In this document: piece by piece, positions 1-13,056 of the stretch
Numbering within the stretch: position 1 is the first letter of the stretch
Layout: every line of letters starts with the position of its first letter
Assembly (NCBI RefSeq): GCF_036245475.1
Contig: NZ_BTPM01000001.1
Coordinates: 3,459,453 to 3,523,452, forward strand
Direction of reading: 5' to 3'
Source of the DNA: Vibrio sp. 10N
GTDB taxonomy: Bacteria > Pseudomonadota > Gammaproteobacteria > Enterobacterales > Vibrionaceae
Length of the DNA stretch: 64,000 bases
The notes under the pieces: generated by a model
Told to the model about the DNA's origin: nothing
The model's database searches: none
The model's input: only the letters and a program-made list of their open reading frames with translations
Translations under genes and position numbers: made by a program

Positions 1-86
1 TGATGAGTAAAGCGGTATCCTTAGGTAACACGCCGAAACGCTTAAAGAGCCTTCGAGGCGACCTATCCATCCTCTTTATAGACAAA

Positions 87-118
87 CGCCCTAAGCCAAA
101 CCGGCCTAGGGCGGTAAA
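87..118 (-). terminator. Possible terminator at the end of the rRNA/tRNA operon
   Basis: On the minus strand a GC-rich stem (CGCCCTA..GCC pairing with GGC..TAGGGCG) is followed by TTTGTCT. It lies downstream of tRNA-Asp and could be a second stop for the rRNA operon transcript. The rest of positions 1-290 holds no gene that I recognise. It contains further short hairpins and a partial copy of the tRNA-Asp 3' end at 200-217. Confidence 0.35.
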
Positions 119-199
119 AATATCAAAAACCCGATACCCTGTTAATCGCAACGCTGCTCCTCTTAAATGAACTACGTTGCGTCTTTCGACGAGGCTTCA

Positions 200-217
200 T
201 AATAAGTGGCGGAATGG
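200..217 (-). repeat. Partial duplicate of the tRNA-Asp 3' end
   Basis: An 18-base stretch matches 326-343 (3' end of tRNA-Asp including CCA, plus following spacer) at 17 of 18 bases in the same orientation, 126 bp away. The sequence beyond it does not fold as a normal tRNA: on the minus strand it forms separate small hairpins. It may be a decayed tRNA gene copy, or the kind of short duplication left when an element integrates at a tRNA 3' end. Confidence 0.5.
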
Positions 218-294
218 CGGGGGCGCCTAGCCTTGGGTTGCATCCAACCGGGACTCGACTCCCTTGAAAAGGGAGCTACCAAATTTTAGATAAT

Positions 295-320
295 AAAAAA
301 CCCGACGCTTTCGCATCGGG
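295..320 (-). terminator. Rho-independent terminator after tRNA-Asp
   Basis: On the minus strand a CCCGATGCG/CGTCGGG stem with an AAAG loop is followed by a run of six Ts, 13 bases after the CCA end of tRNA-Asp. It is the likely main end of the rRNA operon transcript. Confidence 0.8.
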
Positions 321-332
321 TTCTCTAATAAG

Positions 333-409
333 TGGCGGAGTGGACGGGACTCGAACCCGCGACCCCCGGCGTGACAGGCCGGTATTCTAACCAACTGAAC
401 TACCACTCC
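333..409 (-). tRNA. tRNA-Asp(GTC)
   Basis: A 77-base cloverleaf with encoded CCA. The anticodon loop reads CTGTCAC (anticodon GTC), and the T-arm has GGTTCGAGTCC. The acceptor strands GGAGTGG and CCACTCC pair perfectly. It is the last gene of the rRNA operon, about 55 bases after 5S, and was probably cut from the same precursor. Confidence 0.97.
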
Positions 410-464
410 GCAGTGGTCTATTTAAAGTCTTATCTCAATCGTGCTTTAAACAGATTATGTTCAA

Positions 465-583
465 AGCCTGGCGATGTCCTACTCTCACATGGGGAAGCCC
501 CACACTACCATCGGCGCTATTGCGTTTCACTTCTGAGTTCGGCATGGAATCAGGTGGGTCCACAACGCTATGGTCGCCAAGCA
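465..583 (-). rRNA. rrf: 5S ribosomal RNA
   Basis: About 119 bases. The 5' TGCTTGGCGACC pairs with the 3' end GG(A)CATCGCCAGGC, and the internal segment includes the conserved CCATGCCGAACTCAGAAGTG-type core. It lies about 90 bases after the 23S 3' end, in the standard 16S-23S-5S order. End positions are by alignment from memory, good to a few bases. Protein-length ORFs across this region are artefacts of the rRNA. Confidence 0.95.
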
Positions 584-670
584 AATTCTTAATTCGGAAA
601 ACTGATTTAAAAGTCTAAATACACATTCAAAGTTCTTGCTTTGAGTCCATCAAAACCCTTTGGGTGTTGT

Positions 671-3557
<2,887 letters not shown>

Positions 3558-3846
3558 ATACAACCCCAAAGGGTCTTTGTTACGTAACCAAAGTTGTCTG
3601 CAATTTTTATACATGATGCAGACTCGATTTTGCCGGACTCAAATATGAATCACTTTCGTGATTCCCAAGAACACTTGAATGTGTGTTGGTACCTAATCAA
3701 AAGATTAGGATTTGAGAACTTTTAATTGAATAACATTAATCAAATGTTATTCGTCAGCTTTCCAAATTTTTAAAGAACGAGATTTCTTTCGAAACCATTT
3801 TTAAGAGCACTTAAAGCCTTTCTTCTAAAAGAAATGCGCTTAAAGA

Positions 3847-3922
3847 TGGTGGGCGATACCGGGCTCGAACCAGTGACCCCCTCCTTGTAAGGGAGGTGCT
3901 CTCCCAACTGAGCTAATCGCCC
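3847..3922 (-). tRNA. tRNA-Val(TAC)
   Basis: 76 bases with encoded CCA. The anticodon loop reads CTTACAA, and the acceptor stem GGGCGAT pairs with ATCGCCC. It is the last of four tRNAs in the 16S-23S spacer. The 290 bases between it and 23S hold spacer sequence with the boxA-like element and no gene. Confidence 0.97.
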
Positions 3923-3952
3923 ACGAAAGTCATTCCGTGGAATGTTCAAGAA

Positions 3953-4028
3953 TGGTGGAGCTAAGCAGGATCGAACTGCTGACCTCCTGCGTGCAAGGCA
4001 GGCGCTCTCCCAGCTGAGCTATAGCCCC
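3953..4028 (-). tRNA. tRNA-Ala(TGC)
   Basis: 76 bases with encoded CCA. The anticodon loop is TTGCAC, and the sequence is nearly the same as E. coli tRNA-Ala(UGC). It sits in the 16S-23S spacer between tRNA-Lys and tRNA-Val. Confidence 0.97.
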
Positions 4029-4057
4029 ATTTCTTGAGAGTTCCTTCAGAGAAGGAA

Positions 4058-4133
4058 TGGTGGGTCGTGCAGGATTCGAACCTGCGACCAATTGATTAAA
4101 AGTCAACTGCTCTACCAACTGAGCTAACGACCC
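4058..4133 (-). tRNA. tRNA-Lys(TTT)
   Basis: 76 bases with encoded CCA and the anticodon loop CTTTTAA. The acceptor stem GGGTCGT pairs with ACGACCC. It is the second spacer tRNA, only two bases after the end of tRNA-Glu. Confidence 0.97.
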
Positions 4134-4135
4134 AA

Positions 4136-4211
4136 TGGTATCCCGTAGGGGAGTCGAACCCCTGTTACCGCCGTGAAAGGGCGGTGTCCTAGGCCTCTAG
4201 ACGAACGGGAC
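4136..4211 (-). tRNA. tRNA-Glu(TTC)
   Basis: 76 bases with encoded CCA, anticodon TTC, acceptor GTCCCGT/ACGGGAT. It is the first of the four spacer tRNAs, about 124 bases after the 16S 3' end. Confidence 0.97.
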
Positions 4212-4334
4212 ACTAAGCAGTAAGTGTTGGGCACTTACTATTTTCTGTTTTCGCTTTTCAGCAAAAACAAAATCTCTTTATCTTTACAAACCTAATCAAT
4301 CTGTGTGAACACTCATCGCAATAATCTATTCGTA

Positions 4335-5887
<1,553 letters not shown>

Positions 5888-6060
5888 AAGATTTTGTTCG
5901 GCTCAATGAATACTGAACATTACATAAAGTAATGTTTGAATTGACTGTGCTGAATCTTTCGATTCAATGGTCACTTCGTTTCATTGAAACCTAATTTGAT
6001 ACCGAAGTATCTAATTTGATTATCATCAACGAGTGCCCACACAGATTGATAGGTTTATAT

Positions 6061-6072
6061 TGTTAAAGAGCT
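6061..6072 (-). promoter_or_regulatory. boxA antitermination element in the rRNA leader
   Basis: AGCTCTTTAACA on the minus strand matches the E. coli rRNA leader boxA at 11 of 12 bases. It lies about 175 bases before mature 16S. It is where the NusB/NusE antitermination complex is expected to load. Confidence 0.75.
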
Positions 6073-6103
6073 TGTTTCGAAGCTTACTTCAAAACGGACG
6101 GCC

Positions 6104-6131
6104 ATTTTAGCGAGATAAGTTTTCGTGTCAA
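6104..6131 (-). promoter_or_regulatory. rRNA operon promoter P2
   Basis: On the minus strand TTGACA and TAAAAT are separated by 16 bases, with A/T-rich sequence upstream of the -35. It is about 125 bases downstream of P1, the usual spacing of tandem rRNA promoters. Confidence 0.7.
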
Positions 6132-6228
6132 CCACTTTTTTCAACTTATTTTGCTAAGCTTCTTAGAAGCTTGTGACCTTCTGACTCGTTGAGGATTTCG
6201 TTGTCCTTTCCCGTGTCAGCGAGGGGGC

Positions 6229-6256
6229 ATTATAGAGATCGAAATCACATTGGCAA
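6229..6256 (-). promoter_or_regulatory. rRNA operon promoter P1
   Basis: On the minus strand TTGCCA and a perfect TATAAT are separated by 16 bases. They are followed by a GC-rich discriminator (GCCCCCTCGC), as in promoters under stringent (ppGpp) control, and preceded by an A/T-rich stretch that could be an UP element. The 490 bases between 16S and the next gene hold only the leader and these promoters. Confidence 0.7.
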
Positions 6257-6375
6257 TACCCTAAATACAGTTTTTTCGCTTTTTTTGTTTGTATGGTTAT
6301 TTTTTGTGCTTTAGCGCTGTAATTTACCGCAATAACTCGCCAAAATAGCTCTGTTCCATAGATTTAGAGACTGAT

Positions 6376-6924
6376 ATGACTTCAATTCGTAGTTACAAAG
6401 GCATTGCCCCACAGCTGGACGACTCTGTCTATATAGATGAAACCAGTGTGATTGTTGGCGATGTTCGACTTGGCAAAGACGCCAGTGTATGGCCACTCGT
6501 ATCCGCGCGCGGGGATGTTAACCATATAGAGATTGGTGAGCGCACCAATATTCAGGACAATAGCGTATTGCACGTTACTCATAAAAACGCGGAGAACCCA
6601 AACGGCTACCCACTACTTATAGGCAGTGATGTCACTATTGGTCATCAGGTGATGCTGCATGGTTGCATCATTAAAGATAGAGTGCTTGTCGGTATGGGCA
6701 GTATTGTGCTCGATGGCGCTGTTGTTGAATCTGATGTGATGATTGGTGCCGGGTCGCTCGTGCCCCCCAACAAGGTTTTGGAAAGCGGTTATCTTTACGT
6801 GGGCAGCCCGGTAAAACAGGCTCGTCCTCTTACAGATAAAGAAAGAGCCTTTTTACTACGCTCTGCAAATAACTATGTACAAAACAAAAATGACTATATG
6901 CAGGATGTGAAAGTTATCCGTTAG
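6376..6924 (+). CDS. yrdA: Gamma-carbonic-anhydrase-like hexapeptide-repeat protein (YrdA type)
   Basis: This 182-residue protein has a left-handed beta-helix made of repeated hexapeptides (such as IGDVRLG, IGSDVTIG, VLVGMGS), then a C-terminal alpha helix. Three histidines sit where gamma-class enzymes bind their metal (H66, H90, H95). Cytoplasmic trimers of this family bind zinc, but carbonic anhydrase activity has often not been shown for the YrdA branch, so the reaction is uncertain. The stop codon overlaps that of convergent yrdB by 4 bases. Confidence 0.88.
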   Translation: MTSIRSYKGIAPQLDDSVYIDETSVIVGDVRLGKDASVWPLVSARGDVNHIEIGERTNIQDNSVLHVTHKNAENPNGYPLLIGSDVTIGHQVMLHGCIIKDRVLVGMGSIVLDGAVVESDVMIGAGSLVPPNKVLESGYLYVGSPVKQARPLTDKERAFLLRSANNYVQNKNDYMQDVKVIR

Positions 6925-7184
6925 TCGATGACAATACGACCTTGCGCATCAAAAGCCTCATCCTCGATGAGGCTTTCTGCTATTTCTTCTAGATCAAAGC
7001 GAACGGCTTCAAACCACTCAAACGCTTTATCCTTAGTGATTTCACTTGAAGCATTGAGCTTAGCGAGCTTTTCCAGTCCAACAAGACAAACGATCAACAT
7101 CCCCGCTTGCTGCGCATGAAACTCGACCATCTCTAAGTCTTGATTCCAAGCAAGCTGGTCTGAAAACAGAATCGACTGGTTCAT
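6921..7184 (-). CDS. yrdB: DUF1488 family protein (YrdB)
   Basis: A small acidic protein of 87 residues, similar to E. coli YrdB. No catalytic motif or membrane segment is seen, and its function is unknown. It is the last gene of the tsaC-hemF-aroE-yrdB string, starting 4 bases after aroE ends, so it is probably co-translated with aroE. Family assignment rests on its sequence pattern (the LVGLEKLA and AFEWFEAVRFDLEEIAE regions) and its conserved position beside aroE. Confidence 0.85.
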   Translation of the reverse strand: MNQSILFSDQLAWNQDLEMVEFHAQQAGMLIVCLVGLEKLAKLNASSEITKDKAFEWFEAVRFDLEEIAESLIEDEAFDAQGRIVID

Positions 7185-7188
7185 GTCA

Positions 7189-8016
7189 TTAGCCTTCTAA
7201 ATTTTTTCGTAATTCACGCAAGATCTGTTTGGTACCCGGTCTAAGGCCGCGCCACAGCATAAAGCTCTCCGCCGCTTGTCCAACCAACATACCTAAACCG
7301 TCGTAGGCAAATCTTGCACCCGAATCTTTCGCCCATTGATTGAAGGTAGTCAGACCTTGTCCATAAGTCATGTCGTAGCTCACCGTATGATCAGCAAAGA
7401 TGACGCTACTAATTTCTGGCAGTTGTTTATATAAGCTGGTAGAGGATGAGTTAATCACCACGTCATAGGAACGAGAGACATCTTGCATAGGCACCGCGCT
7501 TATCGAGCCAAACGGTTCAAATAGCTCAGCAAGCTGTTGTGCTTTTTCGAAAGTACGGTTTGTAATGGTAATGGAGGCAGGTTTTTGATCGAGCAGAGGC
7601 TTAAGCACACCACGCGCTGCACCGCCTGAGCCAATCACTAATATAGAGGCGCCTTCAAGCTGAACTTGATGTTGCAGCAAATCTTGAACCAAGCCTTCAC
7701 CGTCGGTGTTGTCACCAATGATCTCACCATCATCAAGCTTCTTAAGTGTATTCACTGCGCCAGCAAGCTTTGCGCGCTCCGTCAAACGGCCTGCGAATTG
7801 AAAGGCATCCTCTTTAAATGGTGCGGTAACATTGCACCCTTTACCACCCGATTGAAAAAACGCCGTTGCTGCTTGCTTGAACGCTTCTGGCTCAGGCTGC
7901 TGGCGGCCGTATTCTAAGTTTTGCGAGGTTTGTCGTGCGAAGAGAGTATGAATATACGGTGACTTACTCTGTGAGATAGGGTTACCAAATACCACGTACT
8001 GATCGGGCTTGCTCAT
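7189..8016 (-). CDS. aroE: Shikimate dehydrogenase
   Basis: Reduces 3-dehydroshikimate to shikimate with NADPH, the fourth step of chorismate (aromatic amino acid) synthesis, in the cytoplasm. In this 275-residue protein the shikimate-binding SKSP is at about 17-20, the catalytic Lys in NVTAPFK at K68, and the partner Asp in GDNTD at D105. The NADP-binding loop GSGGAARG is at about 129-136. Length is typical for AroE. It lies between hemF and yrdB on the same strand, 101 bases after hemF. Confidence 0.97.
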   Translation of the reverse strand: MSKPDQYVVFGNPISQSKSPYIHTLFARQTSQNLEYGRQQPEPEAFKQAATAFFQSGGKGCNVTAPFKEDAFQFAGRLTERAKLAGAVNTLKKLDDGEIIGDNTDGEGLVQDLLQHQVQLEGASILVIGSGGAARGVLKPLLDQKPASITITNRTFEKAQQLAELFEPFGSISAVPMQDVSRSYDVVINSSSTSLYKQLPEISSVIFADHTVSYDMTYGQGLTTFNQWAKDSGARFAYDGLGMLVGQAAESFMLWRGLRPGTKQILRELRKNLEG

Positions 8017-8117
8017 GTCTGTGCCTACTGTCCTTGCCTAATGGGTGCCGAAATGTATAGCTCGACACTATCACTTCGACACACATTCGCCAAGTTGTAC
8101 GAGGACGATAAGGGAGT

Positions 8118-9032
<915 letters not shown>

Positions 9033-9590
9033 TTAGCCTTGTCGTAATACTTTTAGGGTGCGAGCATCACGGATCTCACTCGGTTTATTTCTACCCCCCG
9101 TCTCACCTTCGAGGATCGCAGACAGGCGATTACCTAGTTGCTGCTTAACTTCTTCAGTCGTCATGCAAGATGGCATGCCGGAGAGATTAGCACTGGTCGA
9201 CGTAATTGGCTTGCCGTAGGCCAAACACAATTTCTGTACCAACTCATGGTCAGTAACACGCACTGCGATGGTGTCAAAAGCGCCGCTCAACCAAGAAGAG
9301 ACACGGGCACTGGCAGGCATGATCCAAGTGTAAGGCCCAGGCCAAGTTTGCTGAACACTTTCTAGCTGCTGCTCTGTCAGTTGCGCTTCATCAATGTAAG
9401 GGCGAAGCTGCTCAAAATTCGCCGCGATAAGGATAAGCCCTTTCTCAACAGGGCGCTCTTTAACGGCTAAAAGCGTTTTAATTGCTTGAGTATCGTCTGG
9501 ATCACAACCCACACCAAATACCCCTTCCGTTGGATAAGCAATAACTTCACCGGATTGAAGCGCTGCAACTGTGGTTTGAAAATTATCCAC
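9033..9590 (-). CDS. tsaC: L-threonylcarbamoyladenylate synthase TsaC
   Basis: Makes threonylcarbamoyl-AMP from threonine, bicarbonate and ATP, the first step of the t6A modification at position 37 of ANN-decoding tRNAs. This is the short form (185 residues, a single YrdC domain) rather than the longer Sua5 type. The [12 protein letters not shown] segment (19-30), KxR substrate-binding residues (44-46) and STSANLSG (131-138) are visible. It starts the tsaC-hemF-aroE-yrdB string. Its upstream region is shared with divergent purE. Confidence 0.95.
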   Translation of the reverse strand: MDNFQTTVAALQSGEVIAYPTEGVFGVGCDPDDTQAIKTLLAVKERPVEKGLILIAANFEQLRPYIDEAQLTEQQLESVQQTWPGPYTWIMPASARVSSWLSGAFDTIAVRVTDHELVQKLCLAYGKPITSTSANLSGMPSCMTTEEVKQQLGNRLSAILEGETGGRNKPSEIRDARTLKVLRQG

Positions 9591-9691
9591 CGAGACTCCC
9601 TCTTACTAAAAGCTAAACAAATATTTTACATTTCTACGGCACTATGCTCAAAAGCCGAGTGAGAATCCAGAAAAAAACACAAAAATCACCC

Positions 9692-9707
9692 ACGCAAACG
9701 TTTTCCT
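9692..9707 (+). promoter_or_regulatory. PurR operator
   Basis: ACGCAAACGTTTTCCT fits the PurR consensus ANGCAANCGNTTNCNT at every fixed position. It overlaps the -35 of the purE promoter, so bound PurR (with hypoxanthine or guanine) should block RNA polymerase. Confidence 0.9.
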
Positions 9708-9729
9708 AAGAAAAAAATCCTCGTATAAT
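9701..9729 (+). promoter_or_regulatory. purEK promoter
   Basis: A perfect TATAAT (9724-9729) lies 17 bases after a weak -35 (TTTTCC, 9701-9706). The -35 lies inside the PurR box. Transcription would start about 37 bases before the purE ATG. Confidence 0.75.
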
Positions 9730-9773
9730 GCGCGCAAATTAGTCCATTTGCACACGCCTTGAAGGAGCTTCGG

Positions 9774-10259
9774 ATGAAAGTCGGCATTATTATGGGTTCA
9801 AAATCAGATTGGCCAACCATGAAACTAGCAGCAGAAATGCTGGATCAGTTTGGTGTGGATTATGAAACCAAGGTTGTTTCTGCTCACCGCACACCGCAAC
9901 TACTCGCTGACTACGCGACCTCTGCGAAAGAGCGCGGTATCTCAGTCATCATCGCCGGTGCTGGCGGCGCGGCGCACCTTCCAGGTATGGCAGCGGCATT
10001 CACCAGTGTTCCAGTTCTGGGTGTTCCAGTTCAAAGTCGTGCACTAAAAGGCATGGACTCATTACTGTCTATCGTGCAAATGCCAAAAGGCATCGCTGTT
10101 GGCACACTGGCTATCGGTGAAGCAGGCGCAGCAAACGCGGGTATCCTAGCCGCGCAGATCATTGGTGTTCATGACAACGCCGTAATGGAAAAAGTTGAAG
10201 CCTTCCGCAGCCAACAAACAGAAACCGTACTTGCTAACCCAGATCCTTCTGAGGACTAA
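9774..10259 (+). CDS. purE: N5-carboxyaminoimidazole ribonucleotide mutase
   Basis: Moves the carboxyl group of N5-CAIR to give CAIR in purine synthesis, following PurK. It has 161 residues from the ATG at 9774, chosen because AGGAG lies 6 bases before it; a TTG 15 bases upstream has no such site. Class I features: GSKSDW (8-13), SAHRTP (36-41, catalytic His38) and [10 protein letters not shown] (62-71). It overlaps or abuts purK, and a PurR box controls its promoter. Confidence 0.97.
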   Translation: MKVGIIMGSKSDWPTMKLAAEMLDQFGVDYETKVVSAHRTPQLLADYATSAKERGISVIIAGAGGAAHLPGMAAAFTSVPVLGVPVQSRALKGMDSLLSIVQMPKGIAVGTLAIGEAGAANAGILAAQIIGVHDNAVMEKVEAFRSQQTETVLANPDPSED

Positions 10260-10261
10260 TG

Positions 10262-11392
10262 ATGAAACACGTACTGGTTCTTGGAGCAGGCCAACTGGCG
10301 CGCATGATGTCGCTAGCCGGTGCCCCTCTGAATATCAAAATCTCAGCATTTGATGTGCGCAGTGAGAATATCGTTCACCCACTGACACTTGAAGTGCTGG
10401 GTAACGGTCTAGAGCATGCCATTGCTGAAGCTGACGTTATCACGGCTGAGTTCGAACACATTCCACTCGATGTCCTCGCGATCTGTGAGAAGAGTGGCAA
10501 GTTCCTCCCGTCGACAGAAGCCATCAAAGCTGGTGGTGATCGCCGTATTGAAAAAGGCCTTCTCGACAGCGCAGGTGTGAAAAACGCCAAATATTCCGTT
10601 ATCAATACACGCGAAGATTTTGATGCGGCTATTGCCCACGTCGGTCTGCCTATGGTGCTTAAGAGCGCATTGGGTGGCTATGACGGAAAAGGTCAGTGGC
10701 GTTTAAAAACGCTTGATGATGTCGACACAATTTGGGCAGAAATGGCCGAATGTATTGCAGAATCAGAAAGCCAAGCGATCGTTGCTGAGGAGTTTGTCCC
10801 TTTCCAACGCGAAGTATCACTGGTTGGCGCACGCAACAAGCAAGGTGAGATTGCTATCTACCCACTGGCTGAAAACGTACATACTGACGGCGTACTAACG
10901 CTATCAACAGCGATTGATGAACCAGAACTGCAAGCTCAAGCGGCGCAAATGTTTACCGCGGTGGCCGAGTCTTTGGACTATGTTGGCGTGCTTGCACTTG
11001 AGTTCTTCGATGTGCATGGTCAGTTACTAGTGAATGAGATTGCACCTCGCGTGCACAACTCTGGACACTGGACGCAACAAGGTGCGGATACTTGTCAGTT
11101 TGAAAACCATCTACGTGCGGTATGCGACATGCCTCTTGGCTCGACACAAGCCATTCGTGCCACGTCTATGGTGAACATTTTAGGCGAAGATGCATTGCCA
11201 GAAGCGGTACACAGCCTGTCTGGCTGCCACGTTCACTGGTATGGTAAAGACAAACGTGCTGGCCGTAAGATGGGTCACATCAATGTCACGGCCAATGACA
11301 AAGCGGCACTTAAGGCGCAGCTACTTGCCTTGTCAGAGTTACTCGATGAAGCGGCTTTTCCTGCGCTGAAACCAGCCGCTGAAGCCCTTTAA
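10262..11392 (+). CDS. purK: N5-carboxyaminoimidazole ribonucleotide synthase
   Basis: ATP-grasp enzyme that carboxylates AIR with bicarbonate to N5-CAIR, the substrate of PurE. It has an N-terminal nucleotide-binding fold ([10 protein letters not shown], about 5-14), a central ATP-grasp domain and [14 protein letters not shown] near residue 260. There are two tandem ATGs at 10259 and 10262. I choose the second because AGGA in the purE end lies 6 bases ahead of it. The purE stop and this start form a coupled junction. Length (376) is typical. Confidence 0.96.
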   Translation: MKHVLVLGAGQLARMMSLAGAPLNIKISAFDVRSENIVHPLTLEVLGNGLEHAIAEADVITAEFEHIPLDVLAICEKSGKFLPSTEAIKAGGDRRIEKGLLDSAGVKNAKYSVINTREDFDAAIAHVGLPMVLKSALGGYDGKGQWRLKTLDDVDTIWAEMAECIAESESQAIVAEEFVPFQREVSLVGARNKQGEIAIYPLAENVHTDGVLTLSTAIDEPELQAQAAQMFTAVAESLDYVGVLALEFFDVHGQLLVNEIAPRVHNSGHWTQQGADTCQFENHLRAVCDMPLGSTQAIRATSMVNILGEDALPEAVHSLSGCHVHWYGKDKRAGRKMGHINVTANDKAALKAQLLALSELLDEAAFPALKPAAEAL

Positions 11393-11411
11393 GCTAGGCG
11401 TAAACTTTTAG

Positions 11412-11435
11412 AAATGGCTCCCTTGGGAGCCATTT
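11412..11435. repeat. Left copy of the 24-bp direct repeat flanking the IS (terminator hairpin)
   Basis: An 11-bp perfect stem AAATGGCTCCC/GGGAGCCATTT around central TT. The same 24 bases recur at 13029-13052 in the same orientation (both centres read TT on the plus strand). It is therefore a direct target duplication, not an inverted copy. Before insertion this hairpin was probably the terminator shared by convergent purK and yrdD. The left copy has now lost its T-run. Confidence 0.85.
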
Positions 11436-11447
11436 CAGATTGCTGAC

Positions 11448-11479
11448 GAACCCCGCTTTTTCAAGCGGGGTTCTTTTTT
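11448..11479 (+). terminator. Terminator just inside the left IS end
   Basis: GAACCCCGCTT/AAGCGGGGTTC stem followed by six Ts on the plus strand. It should stop transcripts reading from purK into the element, so it can replace the terminator that lost its T-run, and it limits antisense RNA against the transposase gene. Confidence 0.8.
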
Positions 11480-11515
11480 CGGAGCGGCCGTAGGCCGCGA
11501 TCGCGATATTTTTTG

Positions 11516-12952
11516 TTAGATAGCGTTCTGAAGTGAGTAAGGCTTAAATCGGCATACAGAGACTAGTATTTGACTTATTTCTGCCTTATTTAGGCCCATT
11601 TTTCGCAGATAGCTCACCACCAACGCTATCTTCTTGATGTTTTGAGCGGCAGCGGCTAACCAACATTGCATTTGCACTTTTGCGAGACCGCGGTAGCGCG
11701 CGTAACGGTGGCCATGGTGTTGTTTTGCATCGGCGAAGCTTCGTTCTACTGTTTCACTTCGCCTCCGATACGTCTTCTTTCCGTAGCTAGAGAGTCGCAT
11801 TTGATTGGCTCGCTCCACCGTCTCACTATAAAGGTGACGCGTTATGACCTTCTGCATATTTTCACTCTTAGTACAGTCGTCCCGAACGGGGCAAAACGCA
11901 CATTGTTTCGGGTCTGAAGCGTATGAGCGATAGCCTGCGCGTGTTGTGGTTTTATAGATAAGTTCTTGCCCTTCTGGACAGCGATAGGTATCGGTCTCTT
12001 TTTGGTATTTGAAGTCTTTCTTCTTAAATTTGTTCTTAGTTCTTGATGGGCGGCGATACCCGAACACACCTAATATACTGCGGCGCTCGAGTGATTCAGC
12101 AACAGGCGCAGTGAAGTAACCTGCATCGATACCAACTGCGATAGGATTGAGGTTGAACTGCTCTAGTGTGTGATCGAGACGACGGATATAGGGCTGTGAG
12201 TCATTCACATTCCCCGGTGTTGCGTATGTGTCTACGATGATACCGTGCTTACCATCCACGGTTCGGTGGTCAAGATAGAAGAAGCCTTGAGGCTTATTGT
12301 CTCGTGTCATAAAGCCACTTTCAGGGTCGGTGGTGCTGACTTTAGTGTTTTTGACGTCTGTCTTTGGTGGCGTCTCTTTGAATGGATTTTTACCTTCAGA
12401 TTCTCGGTCTGCAGCCACATCTTCATTCAGCATATCAAGATAAGCGCCTGCACTAACTGGACGCAGACGATTCATGTGCTTGTTCTTGTTAGCATTGGCT
12501 TTAAGGTGTGTACTGTCAGTGAAGAGCTCCTGTCCTGCGACTAAGTCTTTCTCCATCGCTTGAAGCACTATGTTGTTGAAGATGCGCTCAAAGACGTCAG
12601 TACCATTGAAGCGTCGAATTCGGTTCTGGCTTAACGTCGAAGCATGGATAACTTTTTCGGTCAGTGACATTCGTAAGAACCAACGATAAGCGACGTTCAC
12701 TTCAATTTCTTTGACCAGTTGGCGCTCACTTTTGATGCCGAATAGGTAGCCAAGCAAAATGATTTTGAATAAGCGAACAGGGTCTACGGGCGGGCGGCCG
12801 TTATCTTTGCAATATAGATGTGCCACTTCGTCTCGGATGAATTCGAAGTCGATGGCATTATCAATTTTACGAACGAGATGATTTTGTGGAACAAGCTGTT
12901 CCATCGTGACCATTTCGAGTTCGTATTGCTGAGGAGAAGGTTCTTGAAGCAT
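11516..12952 (-). CDS. IS1182-family transposase
   Basis: An intact 478-residue DDE transposase. The N-terminal DUF772-type domain (about 15-110) is followed by a catalytic domain with Asp in LFTDSTH (D146), Asp in VGIDAGYF (D276) and Glu in RSETVERSF (E400 or E403). A cysteine group, C325, C351, C354 and C360, lies between the second Asp and the Glu, as is usual for this family. No frameshift or stop breaks the frame. A hairpin (12956-12979) lies just before the start codon, and the Shine-Dalgarno is weak, so translation is probably low. Confidence 0.93.
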   Translation of the reverse strand: MLQEPSPQQYELEMVTMEQLVPQNHLVRKIDNAIDFEFIRDEVAHLYCKDNGRPPVDPVRLFKIILLGYLFGIKSERQLVKEIEVNVAYRWFLRMSLTEKVIHASTLSQNRIRRFNGTDVFERIFNNIVLQAMEKDLVAGQELFTDSTHLKANANKNKHMNRLRPVSAGAYLDMLNEDVAADRESEGKNPFKETPPKTDVKNTKVSTTDPESGFMTRDNKPQGFFYLDHRTVDGKHGIIVDTYATPGNVNDSQPYIRRLDHTLEQFNLNPIAVGIDAGYFTAPVAESLERRSILGVFGYRRPSRTKNKFKKKDFKYQKETDTYRCPEGQELIYKTTTRAGYRSYASDPKQCAFCPVRDDCTKSENMQKVITRHLYSETVERANQMRLSSYGKKTYRRRSETVERSFADAKQHHGHRYARYRGLAKVQMQCWLAAAAQNIKKIALVVSYLRKMGLNKAEISQILVSVCRFKPYSLQNAI

Positions 12953-12955
12953 ATC

Positions 12956-12979
12956 GGAGTATCCATATTTCGATACTCC
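12956..12979 (-). promoter_or_regulatory. Hairpin just upstream of the transposase start
   Basis: GGAGTATC (12956-12963) and GATACTCC (12972-12979) form an 8-bp stem ending 3 bases before the transposase ATG. It could limit ribosome access or block translation of transcripts entering from outside. This role is inferred from position only. Confidence 0.4.
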
Positions 12980-12987
12980 TATTAGAT

Positions 12988-13017
12988 CAAAGGTCTAGCT
13001 CGAAAGCTAGACCTTTG
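12988..13017. terminator. Hairpin just inside the right IS end
   Basis: A perfect 13-bp stem CAAAGGTCTAGCT/AGCTAGACCTTTG with a CGAA loop. The T-runs after it are short in both directions, so termination is probably partial. It would shield the transposase gene from transcripts coming from yrdD. Confidence 0.5.
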
Positions 13018-13028
13018 TCAGCAGTCTG

Positions 13029-13052
13029 AAATGGCTCCCTTGGGAGCCATTT
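13029..13052. repeat. Right copy of the 24-bp direct repeat (terminator hairpin)
   Basis: Identical to 11412-11435. This copy keeps the T-rich sequence on the plus strand (ATTTTTGTTT). On the minus strand it ends 5 bases after yrdD and still can serve as its terminator. Confidence 0.85.
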
Positions 13053-13056
13053 TTGT

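Larger units (their letters stand above)
11436..13028 (-). mobile_element. IS1182-family insertion sequence, 1,593 bp
   Basis: The ends are imperfect inverted repeats: CAGATTGCTGACGAA on the left, and CAGACTGCTGACAAA reading inward from the right. Between them is one intact transposase gene on the minus strand. The element is bracketed by a 24-bp direct repeat that is itself a terminator hairpin. Both ends carry their own hairpin just inside the repeats (11448-11479 and 12988-13017). It looks complete and possibly still mobile. It separates purK from yrdD without breaking either gene. Confidence 0.9.

Noticed and set aside
11393..13056. A larger genomic island around the IS
   Set aside because: Flanking genes purK and yrdD are in their usual neighbourhood, and nothing but the IS with its target repeat lies between them.
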